NCBI RefSeq assembly: GCF_963576615.1
Contig: NC_088708.1
Span: 66,380,672 to 66,444,671, forward strand
DNA length: 64,000 bases
DNA from: Watersipora subatra
Taxonomy: Eukaryota > Bryozoa > Gymnolaemata > Cheilostomatida > Watersiporidae
Direction of reading: 5' to 3'
The notes beneath the pieces were generated by a model, which was not told the DNA's origin, did not search any database, and saw only the letters and a program-made list of their open reading frames with translations. Position numbers and translations under genes: made by a program. Position 1 is the stretch's first letter. Each line of letters starts with the position of its first letter. Of the stretch, positions 22,101-34,300 are shown one piece after another.

Positions 22101-23793
22101 TCGATGCTACAGACTTTGGAGGCCTGGTGTTTAGGGCCAGCGTTGGTATGATCGTAGATGTATGACAAAGTCAGTACTTCGTACATTTTGAGAAATTTAT
22201 GTATAGAATATAGAATATAATAAAGGGAGAGCCTCAAATGATTGTAGCAATTACTACAGAGCTATCATTTAGTCCCATAAACAGTGGTTTATTTGGCCTA
22301 TCGATGCTACAGACTTTGGAGGCCTGGTGTTTAGGGCCAGCGTTGGTATGATCATAGATGTATGACAAAGTCAGTACTTCGTACATTTTGAGAAATTTCA
22401 ATTTACATCTGCAGAGGTATACAGCTGAATAACATTTACTGCTTCGAAGTCCCTACCAAAAAATAAATAATTATCATTGTTTTTATATATAGTGTTATTG
22501 TCAAAATAACACATCCTCATTGTGTTATTTGGAAACACTTTGTTTTTCTCCAAAGTGCTGCCAGCTGGAACATTTAGTTTAAAATCTTATCACAAATGTG
22601 TGTTGTGGGCTGTAACAAAGGTCTGCTATTTTGGTTATTATGAAGAATCTCACAATTTCATTTTTGCCAAATTGTGCTAAAGACATCCCATTTGCATTGG
22701 ATATGAATGAATTTTATATCAGCAATACCTAATTGCGCATTTTATGTCAATTGAGAAATAGCTGCAGTAACACAAATGGTCACAGTAGAGTGTTATAAAA
22801 ATCTACATCATGCTCTAAAATGTGAATAAAAAGTTTTTTTTATCTATAACTATTTATTATTTGCCATGTATGAAGGCAAACTCGTTTCATTTGCTGTTGG
22901 TCAGTTCAAGTAAAAGGGCCATTTACCAGAATGTTCTTAACTCAGGTATCAAGCAGGTTGTGGCAATAAGGGTTAATCTGATGATACGCGTCGTGTGACT
23001 CAAATCAGTTAGGAGATGGAACTCCTACCAGGTTTTCAATTCAAAAGTGGAAGGTGTACATAATTCATGCTTTATATGCAACTGAGTGCAACTACCAAAC
23101 ACTTGGCTTGTAAGTTAATAAAAGCCATGATTACTGTAGCCAAGTTTGTTATACACATCTATGTACACTTGCATGTATGTAAACTCACAAAATATAAATG
23201 TCTTACGACTTCATGATGGAAAGTGTGGCAGTTGTCTGCTAGTAATAACTGATATTTTGTATGCATTTATGCTAAGTATGTACTCATCAAATTTGTATTG
23301 CTAATATGCACAATATATCAAAAGAATGTGTTTATACGTGATAAATGCTGTTTCTAAAATTCCTGCATGGGAGAGAACTAGTATAAATTTCTGTTTCATT
23401 TAATATAAAACCACCAAACACTGCCTGATGGACAATTGAGTTTAGTCATCAGCTAGTCTGGTGCAGAGAATTGAGACTGAAGCTATAATCGGAGTAGCGT
23501 ATTGAGTCTCAGCTAAGCCAGTAAATGACGAGAATTGAAGTTGAATTGAATATTTTTATCTTTCCTCATGACTCGAGCGTAGGCATGAAAAAGTTAGTGC
23601 GCACGCTCAATGAGTAATATTTCCTTTCAGAGTCCCAGCTTCCTTTTCCTTCGGTCAGGGAGTACAAAAAGGTTTCGTGAGACGAAAACGACCTAAGGGC
23701 AATCACTTAATAAAGATGGGAGCTGTTCAATCACAGAATGTTACTATTGAAGACGTTGACATGAAAGATCTGGCTACGGCTTTAGAACAGTAA
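19195..23793 (+). CDS. ZNF511: Zinc finger protein 511, six exons, 243 aa
   Basis: Exons are 19195-19228, 19949-20111, 21364-21505, 21649-21773, 21874-21978 and 23631-23793; all junctions keep phase. The protein starts MSKPKKRRFEP, then FFEQGS (human ZNF511 has a similar FFEDG). Three C2H2 fingers follow: C52/C57/H70/H75, C79/C82/H95/H100 and C116/C121/H134/H139. FRFERA comes after finger 3, then a Lys/Ser-rich segment, then SFSFGQGVQKGF, matching the FGQGAARGF near the end of human ZNF511. Length is close to the human protein. The family is conserved in animals and its molecular role is poorly defined, presumably nuclear. Exon 5's acceptor (TTGAAG|T) is the least certain, chosen because other AGs give an immediate stop. 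Candidate poly(A) signals AATAAA lie at 24173 and 24331. It is convergent with ARCN1. Confidence 0.9.
21264..21290. repeat. (AGGT)n microsatellite
   Basis: A short perfect run of GTAG/AGGT units in ZNF511 intron 2, about 70 bp upstream of exon 3. Confidence 0.9.
22011..22398. repeat. Tandem duplication, period 200 bp, two copies
   Basis: 22011-22198 and 22211-22398 are the same except for one base (G at 22154, A at 22354). A 12-bp junction containing ATAGAATAT lies between them. It sits in ZNF511 intron 5. Near identity implies a recent duplication. Confidence 0.95.
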
Positions 23794-25323
23794 GACCAGA
23801 TTCAGCGACAATGAAAGGTGGCTGAATTGGTTGTTAAAAGCATGTAGTGTAATATGACTACAGACAATACTACTAAACTTTATTTGCGGTTATGCTCATA
23901 CAGAATGTGGAATAGCTATATAATAATTTGAAATATGGATAAGTATACAAATGTCGAAGATGAATTATCCTTTTGCCACACAACCAAAAGCTGATACTGT
24001 AATATGTACATTGCACTGATATACAATGGCTGGTTAACTATCTGGCTTCATAGGATCATGCATGACTAAAGATAACCTCGCTGCATTGTACTGTTGGTAT
24101 GCGGCAGCACAGAGTACTGTTGGTATACGGCAGCAGAGACTAGTCTCATCGATACACTTTCTTGCTAAATACAATAAATATGTGTCAGACCATCAAGAGA
24201 AAATTCTAACAATGAGAAATGCGGTCAGCGAAGGCAGCCTAGACAATATCGTACCGCTCTGGGTAGAGGACGGTCTCGGTAGAGAACTTAAGACTCTTGC
24301 CGTCAGCAGACTTGACACCAACCGCCTGCAAATAAAGTGTATGATTACAAAGTAGTGTTTTTCTAGCACAAAACATGATCTGTTAAAGCGCAAGTTTAGT
24401 GTAAATAGTAGAATGCTCATGTCCTTGTTTCACAAGGCTTTCTCTTGACAAGCCATAAGAATTAAAATTCAAAATCACGATTTAATCTGTACATGGGGGA
24501 AGTAAACTGTTTTAATGTCTAATAACTTTCCTACTGGATTATAATAACGTTTATAAGCTAAGCATCTATGGAAAGCAATTGGGAAAATGAGTAAAATCAA
24601 AAATAATTTTCATGCAAGTATTTTGACAACAAAGAACTTTACATTATAGTTTAGTTGGTTTTTATTATTGAAAACCTAAACAGAGCTCGTGTATGATAAG
24701 ACTTGCAGCTATATCGCTATAGTATTATCATTCAAAGGAACTTTGGTATTGCACTGCATCCTTTAAAATCTCCAAACGCATTGCAACAATATATTTGGAA
24801 CAAGCTCTTCTGAGAACTAATTGAGTCATCATATTACTTTATACGAATCAAATACAATACGAAGATTGCAATAAGGTTGGTAATCCAATAATGCGCCAAT
24901 AGGACTTTGAACACAGCTAAAATGTAAGAGATCAAAGACAAGTGAACAATTTTCACGAAAAACTAATTACTCAAATCTCAATTTCTAATAACATGAAAAT
25001 AAATGAAATGTTTCCTGGTGCAATATTACAACTATCAAAACAAACTATCAACTATCAATGCTTAGCCTGTCACTTGAATAAAATATAAATCATTCATAAG
25101 CCACTGTTGCTTATTTTGTTTATAATACAACATCAATCAAATGTTTTTTTCTATTTTGGTCATTTGAAGTGGCTGCTCATGGAAATGGTAATGACAGTTT
25201 GACTGTTGTATAGCTTTGGAGATGACTATTTACCTCCACTTTAAATTGGTTTTACTAATCTACTTTTAAACGAATTGCGAAGAGTTACCAAATACACAAA
25301 AGTGATTGTTATCGTCTATATAT
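23794..25323. other. Intergenic region between convergent ZNF511 and ARCN1
   Basis: It contains the ZNF511 3' UTR with AATAAA at 24173-24178 and 24331-24336. A plus-strand open frame at 24062-24355 has no recognisable content. The last ARCN1 exon was expected here on the minus strand but I could not find it. Confidence 0.5.
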
Positions 25324-25347
25324 TCATAAAAATGGAAGATTGCTCAC

Positions 25348-28300
25348 CGAGATATCGAAGAAAGACTTCTTGCTGACAAATGAAACGGATACAGGAAAGA
25401 AGTCATCCTCATTTCCGGCTATGCTAAATTCTACGGTGCCGATTGCATTAGATTCATCTATGACCGGCATTGTCCACTCTAATAGGTTACGTCTGCTGTC
25501 ATAGTTGTAGTCTCCATCGCATTGGGATACTCGGGGACCCCCAACCCCTCCTCTTTTAAAATATAAGAAATATGCAGAATACATGCATACATGACACAAA
25601 GGTCAAGCAAAGATGTAATTAATATTTAGATAAATCAATGGCAAGACATAGGTAGTAATGAAATTTCGTTGAAACCTCTTTTTAGTTTGTGGAACATAAA
25701 TTGTACGCCAACCGCAATAGTTATTATCGAATGAGAGACAAGCATGAGCCGACACCTTATGTTTGGTTGTTGTTTGGTAATGGTATGCCTGGTTATGTTA
25801 TGTTTGGTTATTTTATGTTTGGTTACCGCATTCCAAATTCTCAAAAACAAGCCGAGATAATTGATAAAACAGTTGCAAGCCAGAGTTACTCGTGTCAACT
25901 AATATTCAAGTGTGTACAAGTGCCCCTTCCTATGACTTGTAAACAAAGAATAACATAGCAACATATTTGAAGTGGTTGAAGAGGCCAGATGATACTTTTT
26001 AGTTTCTTTGGTCAAATTTTGGTTTACTGTGACATACAGTCTTGTGTAGCATTACCTCTGTAGTCTAATCACTGCTCAAGTTGCAAACACCTGTTAGCAG
26101 TTTCATAACCGCTGCTCATACCATCATCCAAGTGTTAGAGATGGTGATTGAAGATATGATCACCGGATTGTGAAGTTACATACATATGTCCATAAATTTG
26201 CTGTAATTGGATTACAAAACCGAAATGTTGTTCATTCGAAATTTTATGACACAAATAATGAAGGCATGAAAACCATTGCTTTTTTAATCACTGGTAACGT
26301 GTTGCATAAAAGCTTACTTTCAAGCACAGTGGAACCTCTACTTATAGAAGACTCAACAAACGAAATTTTTAAGTTACAGAATGCCCTTTAGTAAGAATTT
26401 TGCTTCGGTTTTTGAAATATATTTTTTGATACAAAAGGATGAATAGCCTTTCATACATTGGCTCATTTGTTTCACATCTTGACCCGTTTGTTTCGCATAT
26501 TGGCCGGTTTGAATGTTCCGTGACCCTATTATTTGTTTCATATCTTGGTTCGTTTGTTTCCCATATGCATGATGTAAAAAAACTTTGAAGCTGTTTTGTT
26601 TGCTAACGAATATCAGTAAACAAATCTTGTTTTTGTTTGTATAATTTGGAGTTATCATTTATCACACACAGAGTGGGACAACTTTCCATTTCCATGTTTT
26701 TTAATTGACATACTGTAGTTTTCCAGCTCATGCTGACATAAATAAATCTTTCTACATTCTTACATCATTCTCAATAAAAACAGTCATTCTGAGCAAAACA
26801 AAACCAAGACAACAATACAACACTCATCTCTTCTCCAGCCATCCTCTCACTACCTGTGGTCTTCATTTAGCTTTGGTTCAATGACTAACACCGAAGGTGA
26901 ACAAACAAACCGTTCGTAGTTTTTATTCGTTATTTCCCAGTTCTTTTATTAATGTGTACTCTATATATTTATGTGATAATATAATTTTAATCTGTATTTG
27001 TTGAACGTTTTTACCATTACATGCATTTATAATTCATACAAAGGTTATGTCCGGGTTTTGTGGGGCTGGGAATGGGATAGGGCATTTATATTGTAAAAAT
27101 GAGTTTCTACATAGGAAATTTTCTTCTTACAAAACAGCTTTCGGAACGAATCAACTCGACAAGTACAGGTTCCATTGCGCTTACAAATCTGAGATGTGTG
27201 AGTAGTTACAGATAATATTGACATTCTTTATTGAACATACCTCATTAATTTTTCCAGTATTATTTTCTGTCACTGTTGCCGCAATGGTTGGAAGAGTTGA
27301 TAAAAAAAACTTTGCAATTGTACCTAATTTCCATTGTCTAGAATTCTAGATCGTTAGTCTAGTATTTGGCAGCTTCATGAGAAATCTTGTACTACCACGA
27401 TTAATCAACATTTTCAACAAATAGTTCTGATACAGCATTCACACCTGAAAGTGAACTATAGCATATTAAACAATAAGCTGTGCTTTAGAATTTGCATGCA
27501 AATACCTCCAGTCAGTGGCAGTGATGTATTCAGTATACCGATATATATCTAATGAATGGATAGCTAGTGTATAGGTGCGCAGGTTTAATACAGTTGCTGT
27601 ACATAAGAGAAAAGCAAATTACTTACGGGAGGGGTATAGAGATGACAACATCTTCTAGCTCTAGGTTTGTGGCTTGCAGCTCATATTCTATGTTCACATC
27701 ACACCCACTGCTGGTAACGTTAGGCCAGCAATTGACTACAAGTGCATCAGTTGGCATGAATAAAAGAGAGCCCCAAGTAACAAGTGAGAAGTCTAGTTAT
27801 CGCTAGCCCGAGCTAAATGAGGCTCAGGCTAGTCTGGTGGAACTCTTACTTGTGAGAGGCATGACGGATTCATCTGTAGTTTGAAGTCTCCACCTCACGA
27901 CTCCAACCTGCTGCTTCAAAGGAAATGGTTTGTTCTTGTCCCTTGGGGCTATAATTGACTGTGACTGGAAAAGCTTCTTGTCTATGCTTGGATTTGTCTG
28001 AAAGAAAATTCACAGGATAATTGGGCAATGCAACTCATGAATACAGCTTGAGGAGTCATTACAGACCACAAAACGCAGTAGATTTAGTAGGTCAAGACAA
28101 ACCATTGTATATCCATTGAATAAAGAAGAAAAAGAAATACAACACAAATATGGGCTCAGCGAGGAGGCTCAACAATCACAGATAGCGACATAGAAAAATA
28201 AGGGTGAAGCAAAATTCATATCGTTAAGAGAGAGAACCAAAATGAGACAGTATAAGCCAGAAAGGCACAATTAATTCTAAACTACAAATAGGTACTTGAA

Positions 28301-31300
28301 GATATGAGAAAATTCACAACTTATAGTTGATTTGAATCTATGTGCATATTCAGTTTATGTGAAAAGCCATTTAAAGGTTAACTGACAGCACAAAATATCA
28401 TTACATTGACAGCAGATATTTGAAATTTCCAATTTATGTAAAGAATCTCTTGCTAGTGCACTCAACAAGATCATAAGCACACGCCTATTGATATGACTAT
28501 AACATTCATTTACTTAACCTTTAACCTATCAGTGTGCATGTATGGTAGTTGTGTTCTTTCATTTCTCTAGTGTCTCGTTTGTTATAGCTAAATGTTGGTT
28601 TCTGACAAATGGTTAATGTTCTGCTACCGAGATAAATTTTGTTAGTTGCTAATTTCCTAAAGCTTGAGTGCTGCTGTGAATGTCAGAACATTTTGATAAC
28701 CACCAGAGTAGAACTCATCCATGGTTGGTCATTAAAATGCAATATCATGCATACATCTTTACATATAATATATTAAATATATATGTATATACATTATATA
28801 AATAATATATATATATATCATTTGATGTTCACATTGACATTCACATGAATACGTGTATTCATGTGAACGTCAATGTGCTTTGATGCCATAAAACCAAAAA
28901 ACAACTCAATATATTACATATTGTCACATAAATTCTTATCCATTTTAGTAAAATCAATTTTACTTACTCTAAATATATATCTAGAATTATTAAATTTGAT
29001 TTTACTGAAATGATTTGATTTCATTTCGTGATTTTGCAATCATCTATATTAATAAAGCCCCCTTTGCCATCGCGTGTACTTTAGCTGGCATAAATGCTAT
29101 GCGTTTTTACATTTTTTAGTCGATTTCATCCAAACCTCGCACGCATATGCCTAGTGCCTTTCGCCAGGTCGCTAAAAATATTTGCTTTTGAAACTCTGTC
29201 TGGTTCCTTAGAATCAGCCCCTCAAACACCCACCTACAGGGTATCTCATTGATAATGAAAGAGATCCCTCGCAATGCAGGGAACAATGCCTACCGCTAGC
29301 CAGCAATATATATTGCTTGATATATATTGCTGTATATATCAAGCAATATATATGATGGTTTCAACATATATTAGAGCGGAGTAACTTCACATGCTGACGT
29401 CTGACTAGATAGATATTTGTTCAGCAATGGTACTGTTTCGGGATATCATGGTAATAAAACTACAATGGGCATTACTCTCAATTATTGACTCAGGAGAAGG
29501 TCTCACTTACGACTAGATAACCAAACAAAAAACTCGACATTTACTCATGATACAATCTGATCACGTCCTTAGCTTTGGATACTCTGAAAGTGTATCATTA
29601 CACGTGCATTACCAACCATATATATTGAATAAAATGGGGCAAGAAAATACACATAGCGAGTGAAACATAGACTCCATTAAAAAGACTTGCAGCACTTCCA
29701 TAGCAACCAGAATGTCATGATAGCTTACTGTGAATTGTGCCTGTTTGTTGTCACATAGTTTGATGGCAATATTGTCATTTGAGCTGTCTGACAAATACAG
29801 AAATAGGGTGCCATTGATCTCTAAGTTCTCTAATGCACCAGTTCGTGATGAAACACAAACGATCTTTTCTTCGATCTTCGTATGTACGCTGAAAATAAAC
29901 ATCAATCTCTAAACCACTATTAATATATCAGATATATGAACTCGGACAAAACAGACAAAAGAATTCGAAAACGTGCAGAAGAGTGGATACAAGCACTATG
30001 TACCTTTCCTTGTTTATCTCGGGAATAGCAGCGACCTTTGCCACTGCACTCTTTCTTGCGGCTGCGGAAGGCATGCTCTCCACCCGCTCCCCCTCCGAGG
30101 TCAACTGATCAACAAACTGATTAACATCTTTGCTCTTTCCGAGCAATTTCATGCCTGTGCCAGTTGGACGCTTGGGTGCCGAGTAGCTTGACGGGGCTGG
30201 CTCCGTAGGTGTGCTGCTGGTGATCATGGATGAGCTCGAGCTAGCAGAGGAAATGCTGCCACCCCCAATGCCATTGCTGTAATATTAACCAATAATGCGT
30301 CATTGCTGATACCTTCTCTCGTCCGAGCGTCCAGCATATTCTTGCCACGATGAGATACCAAGCTATATCAATAATTACTCATAACTGCATTTTTATACTT
30401 GTAAGAATGGAAATACACAAAAGCCTAAAGATTTTATCTTCCAAAGGAACTTTTGTACAATGTTCATTCTTCCAAGAGCAGATCCTTTGAATGATCATGC
30501 AAAGATGTGGACCTCTAGCAGTTATATTTAGTTTTTATAATAGACCTCAAGCTGCAATTGGTACCAATACTTTGCATAACAGCTTCCCAGAACATTTAAT
30601 CTAACCTTGAAAATCACAATTACCGATCACTGCTAAGCAATTAGATACATTGCACCTTAAAGTTCATATTTAAATTGATCTCCAGTTGCAACAAACTAGC
30701 CGTTGCGCAAGATGTGTCAGATAATCTATTAGTTCATGAACCTAAGTTGGTTCCTACAATACAAAGAACGAGAACTTATTAAATTTTGCCACACAACCCA
30801 TTCTACTAGTATGGAAATCTGCCAGTAACCATTTTTTTCAAACAAATAGAGATATCCAGAAAGGATAACGTTGAAGCAATGACCTACCGTTCATTGTATT
30901 TTATTACGCAATCTTATAGCTGTTCATAAGAAGTTCAGAAGTTCTACTAAAGCAAATCATAGATATATGGAAGACTCGAAGAAGGGCATCGCTATATAAT
31001 GAGCTCACCTGTACGGATTTCCGCCATGTCTTTGCTTTTCCTTTCTCATTCTATCAAACTCCTTCTGTTTCTCTCTCATGGCTTGTTTAGCTTCGCGCTC
31101 TTGTGTCTAAATAATACAAATGCTGACAAGTGTGAGTATGCGAGGTCATCAGTGATAATATGGTCATGTCGGTAGAGAGTAGTATGGTACTGCGCTAGAC
31201 CAATGCTTAATACACCCTACATCCCTCAATCATCCCTGCATCCTATCTTTGCAATATTACATCAGAGCCAAAATTGCAAACATTGCGCAAACTTTGATTA

Positions 31301-34300
31301 GGAAGCGGAATAACGCTATTAGCTATCAAAGTTTCCGAGTTATAAATTTGAGAAGAAAAATAACGATTACATTTATGATCTTTGGCAGCCTGCTAAAATA
31401 AGCTGCGTAGTGACTGAAAAATAAGAAATGAACAGTGAATTGAGTCGGACAGAAATAATGGACACAGAGTGGTGGCTGTGACAGGAAAATTAAAAAAGAG
31501 AGAATAATTATAGAAGATAAAAGAGAGAAAGTTGGATAAAAGAGAGGAAGTTTGAGAAGCATAACGTGAGTCTACCAGGTACTGCTACTTCTGAGAATAT
31601 GATGGAGCGAAACCCTCAATCTTAAATGTTATTACAAAATGGTCATGGATGCCTTCACGAACACCAAACCTAGTGTTGCATGATATCAAGAGATGATTGT
31701 AAAATAAAGGGTATTAAGGTACAATCATAGGTAGGTGTTAAAACAAACCTCACGCAAGGCGATGGCCACCTTCTCTTCATGCGAGTCCATCTGAATGAAT
31801 GTGTTTATTTGAGCCAAATTTACACTCTCCCGGTAGCCCAGTGCAACTATTTCGTCAAACGCAAATATAATTTGGAATGAGTTTTCTTGTATTTCAGACT
31901 CATCTAACGACCTTCCGTACTCCGGCACCTGAAAGTAAAATGAAAGGTGCTCTACTTCAGTGGGCAGTGAGAGATGATGATGTCACAGACAGGGAGACAG
32001 CTTATTAGAACTAAAAATGTAGACATCCTGAAACGTAGGATAATAGCTAAATATTTGCTATCCATGATAATAGAAACAATGACAGGAACTAAATGATATT
32101 CGTAGAACAAGACTCACGACTCGTGCAAATAGCCTCAGCGTCTCCAAATCTTCCAGAATATTGCTTGCTTTGGTCGTGATGAGAACGACGAAGAGCTGTT
32201 CCAATGCCTGGTAGACATAGCGCACACTATCTGTCTCCACAAATGTGTGTTGTTTACCAGAATTCATCAGCTTGGGAAATGCAGCTAACAGACCTTCGAT
32301 CCTTGCACGGGTCATTTCGACAAACTGACGGGAGACCAAGACTGTAAACAGATACAGATGACAATTACAAGTTTTTTTCCAAGAATGGAATTATGTCCTA
32401 CCTCGACATACGAGCTCAATGCGTTCTGGGACTGAACTCAATGTCAATTTTCTGAATCTCAAAGCAATATTTCTCATATGAAATAATTAAATACAAATTA
32501 TTCTGTTCCCATACTATAGAAGACCGCCTAAAAACAGGATATTACGATGTAAAAACGTGTTTTTAATTGCTGTAATTCACTACATATACTTACAAAGTGA
32601 AAAAATACCTATTTAATGGATATGATCTGTAATAAATGTAACATTACCATACCATGTACAGTAAGGTATGGAGTTCATACATTTGAGACAGACGTAGTGG
32701 CTTATGGTAGCGAGAAGGAACAGCAAAGTTGACTTGACAGCAATGCATTCAGTACACTAGACTTTTGTGACGCTATGTAACAAACTTTGAACTTACCTTG
32801 AATGAATTTAGCTTACTAAACACGCCATTTATTTTAACGTTGTTTTTAATTTATCGTTATCATTTTCCTATTTGGCGCTTTTTACCTCGCTTTCAAACTT
32901 TTTCGGCGAAAATGACTGAGTGATGCTGTTCTCAAAAGCAGCACACTAGCATATTTGGGCACTTAGTAGCCGCATGGTGAACCAGCTCGTATCTCCAAGT
33001 TTTGTTGTATCTCATGGAAAAAAAATGCCTGACATTTTGCCCGTACAGTGGACCCTCGCCATACGATTTTAATTCATTTCAGTGTTCGAATCGTAAGACA
33101 ATTTTGTATAGAGGGGTACAGCAACCTATAGTGAATATCTAATGCAAACACCACCAGATAAATATCATCAAAATTTTACATACATATTGTAAATATTAAA
33201 AATTAGTAACAAAATAAGGTTAACCTTTGTAACTATAGTTACCTACAGTAATTTTAGTGTGTTTAGTGGTTATGATCAGCAAAAAAATTTAACATTACAA
33301 TGCACTATGTGCAGTACACACCGTAGGGAGTTCTTACCTTTGAGGCAGATGTATAAGAAAAAAGGCAGACGTATAAGAAAAAAGTTGCCTTAAACTTAAA
33401 TGAATTTAGCTTACTAAACATATACTTGAAGCTAAGTTTTAGTATATATTTTAAACTATTTTACTGAACTTCAACTTTTTCATCGGCTAAAATTTTATCT
33501 CCTATCTGTTTCAAGTTGATTTTCACAATAACTAACAACGCCGAACTGAGAGAGATCGAGCATCGTATTTCTTTCGTGCTTTGTGTGAAGGACTTCGGCA
33601 AATTTCGGTAGATTTGTTATTTACATTTTTAACACGAAGACTGTCAAACATGAATTTCAAGCGAATTTCTTGTTGACATCGTATGCCAAAAAATGTTTCG
33701 CATGAAGAAGGCGAAAAAGCATTGTGTTCTACATCCAAGGACAAATTGTATAATGGGGTCATTGTAAACCGAGGGTGCACTAAAACTCGATTTTCTCGTG
33801 TGTTGGGGGGCACTCGTATGTTGAGGTATGACTGTATTATTAGTCTTAAAGATGTGGTTGCGTCAAAAAAGTTGATTTAATGAAATTAAGACTAATAAAA
33901 GGCTAAAACGTCAGCTCAAATTGATGTCATTTTTGTCTTTGTAGACTAACCCTGTTCAGAGATATATGCGTTTGAATGAGACCATCTTTTAAAAAGCTCA
34001 GATTCCAGCGGGTGCTTCATTCGTGATGTAACGAGTGATACATCTGAAAAGAGTCAACGAGCGATAAAAATAAGATCGCTTTATTAGCCAATCATCAGCA
34101 CGGAATTTTTATATAGGTCATAATAAATGTTACCACACGCAAAATGCGTTGTCTGTGATCTCAAATTTTGGGATTTTACTCTATTATCAGATCGCATCGA
34201 CATCGATATTTACTAAATTAATTAACATCATTACTTTAATTAATTACTCGATCGACACATTTTATTGACGATCAACAGAATTGTAAAAATGCTCCAGTTC

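Noticed and set aside
24062-24355. 97-codon plus-strand frame downstream of ZNF511
   Set aside because: Follows the ZNF511 stop, shows no splice sites or family motifs and contains candidate poly(A) signals; probably 3' UTR.
29928-30227. Separate 99-aa minus-strand gene
   Set aside because: It is the linker exon of ARCN1 read past its donor into the intron.
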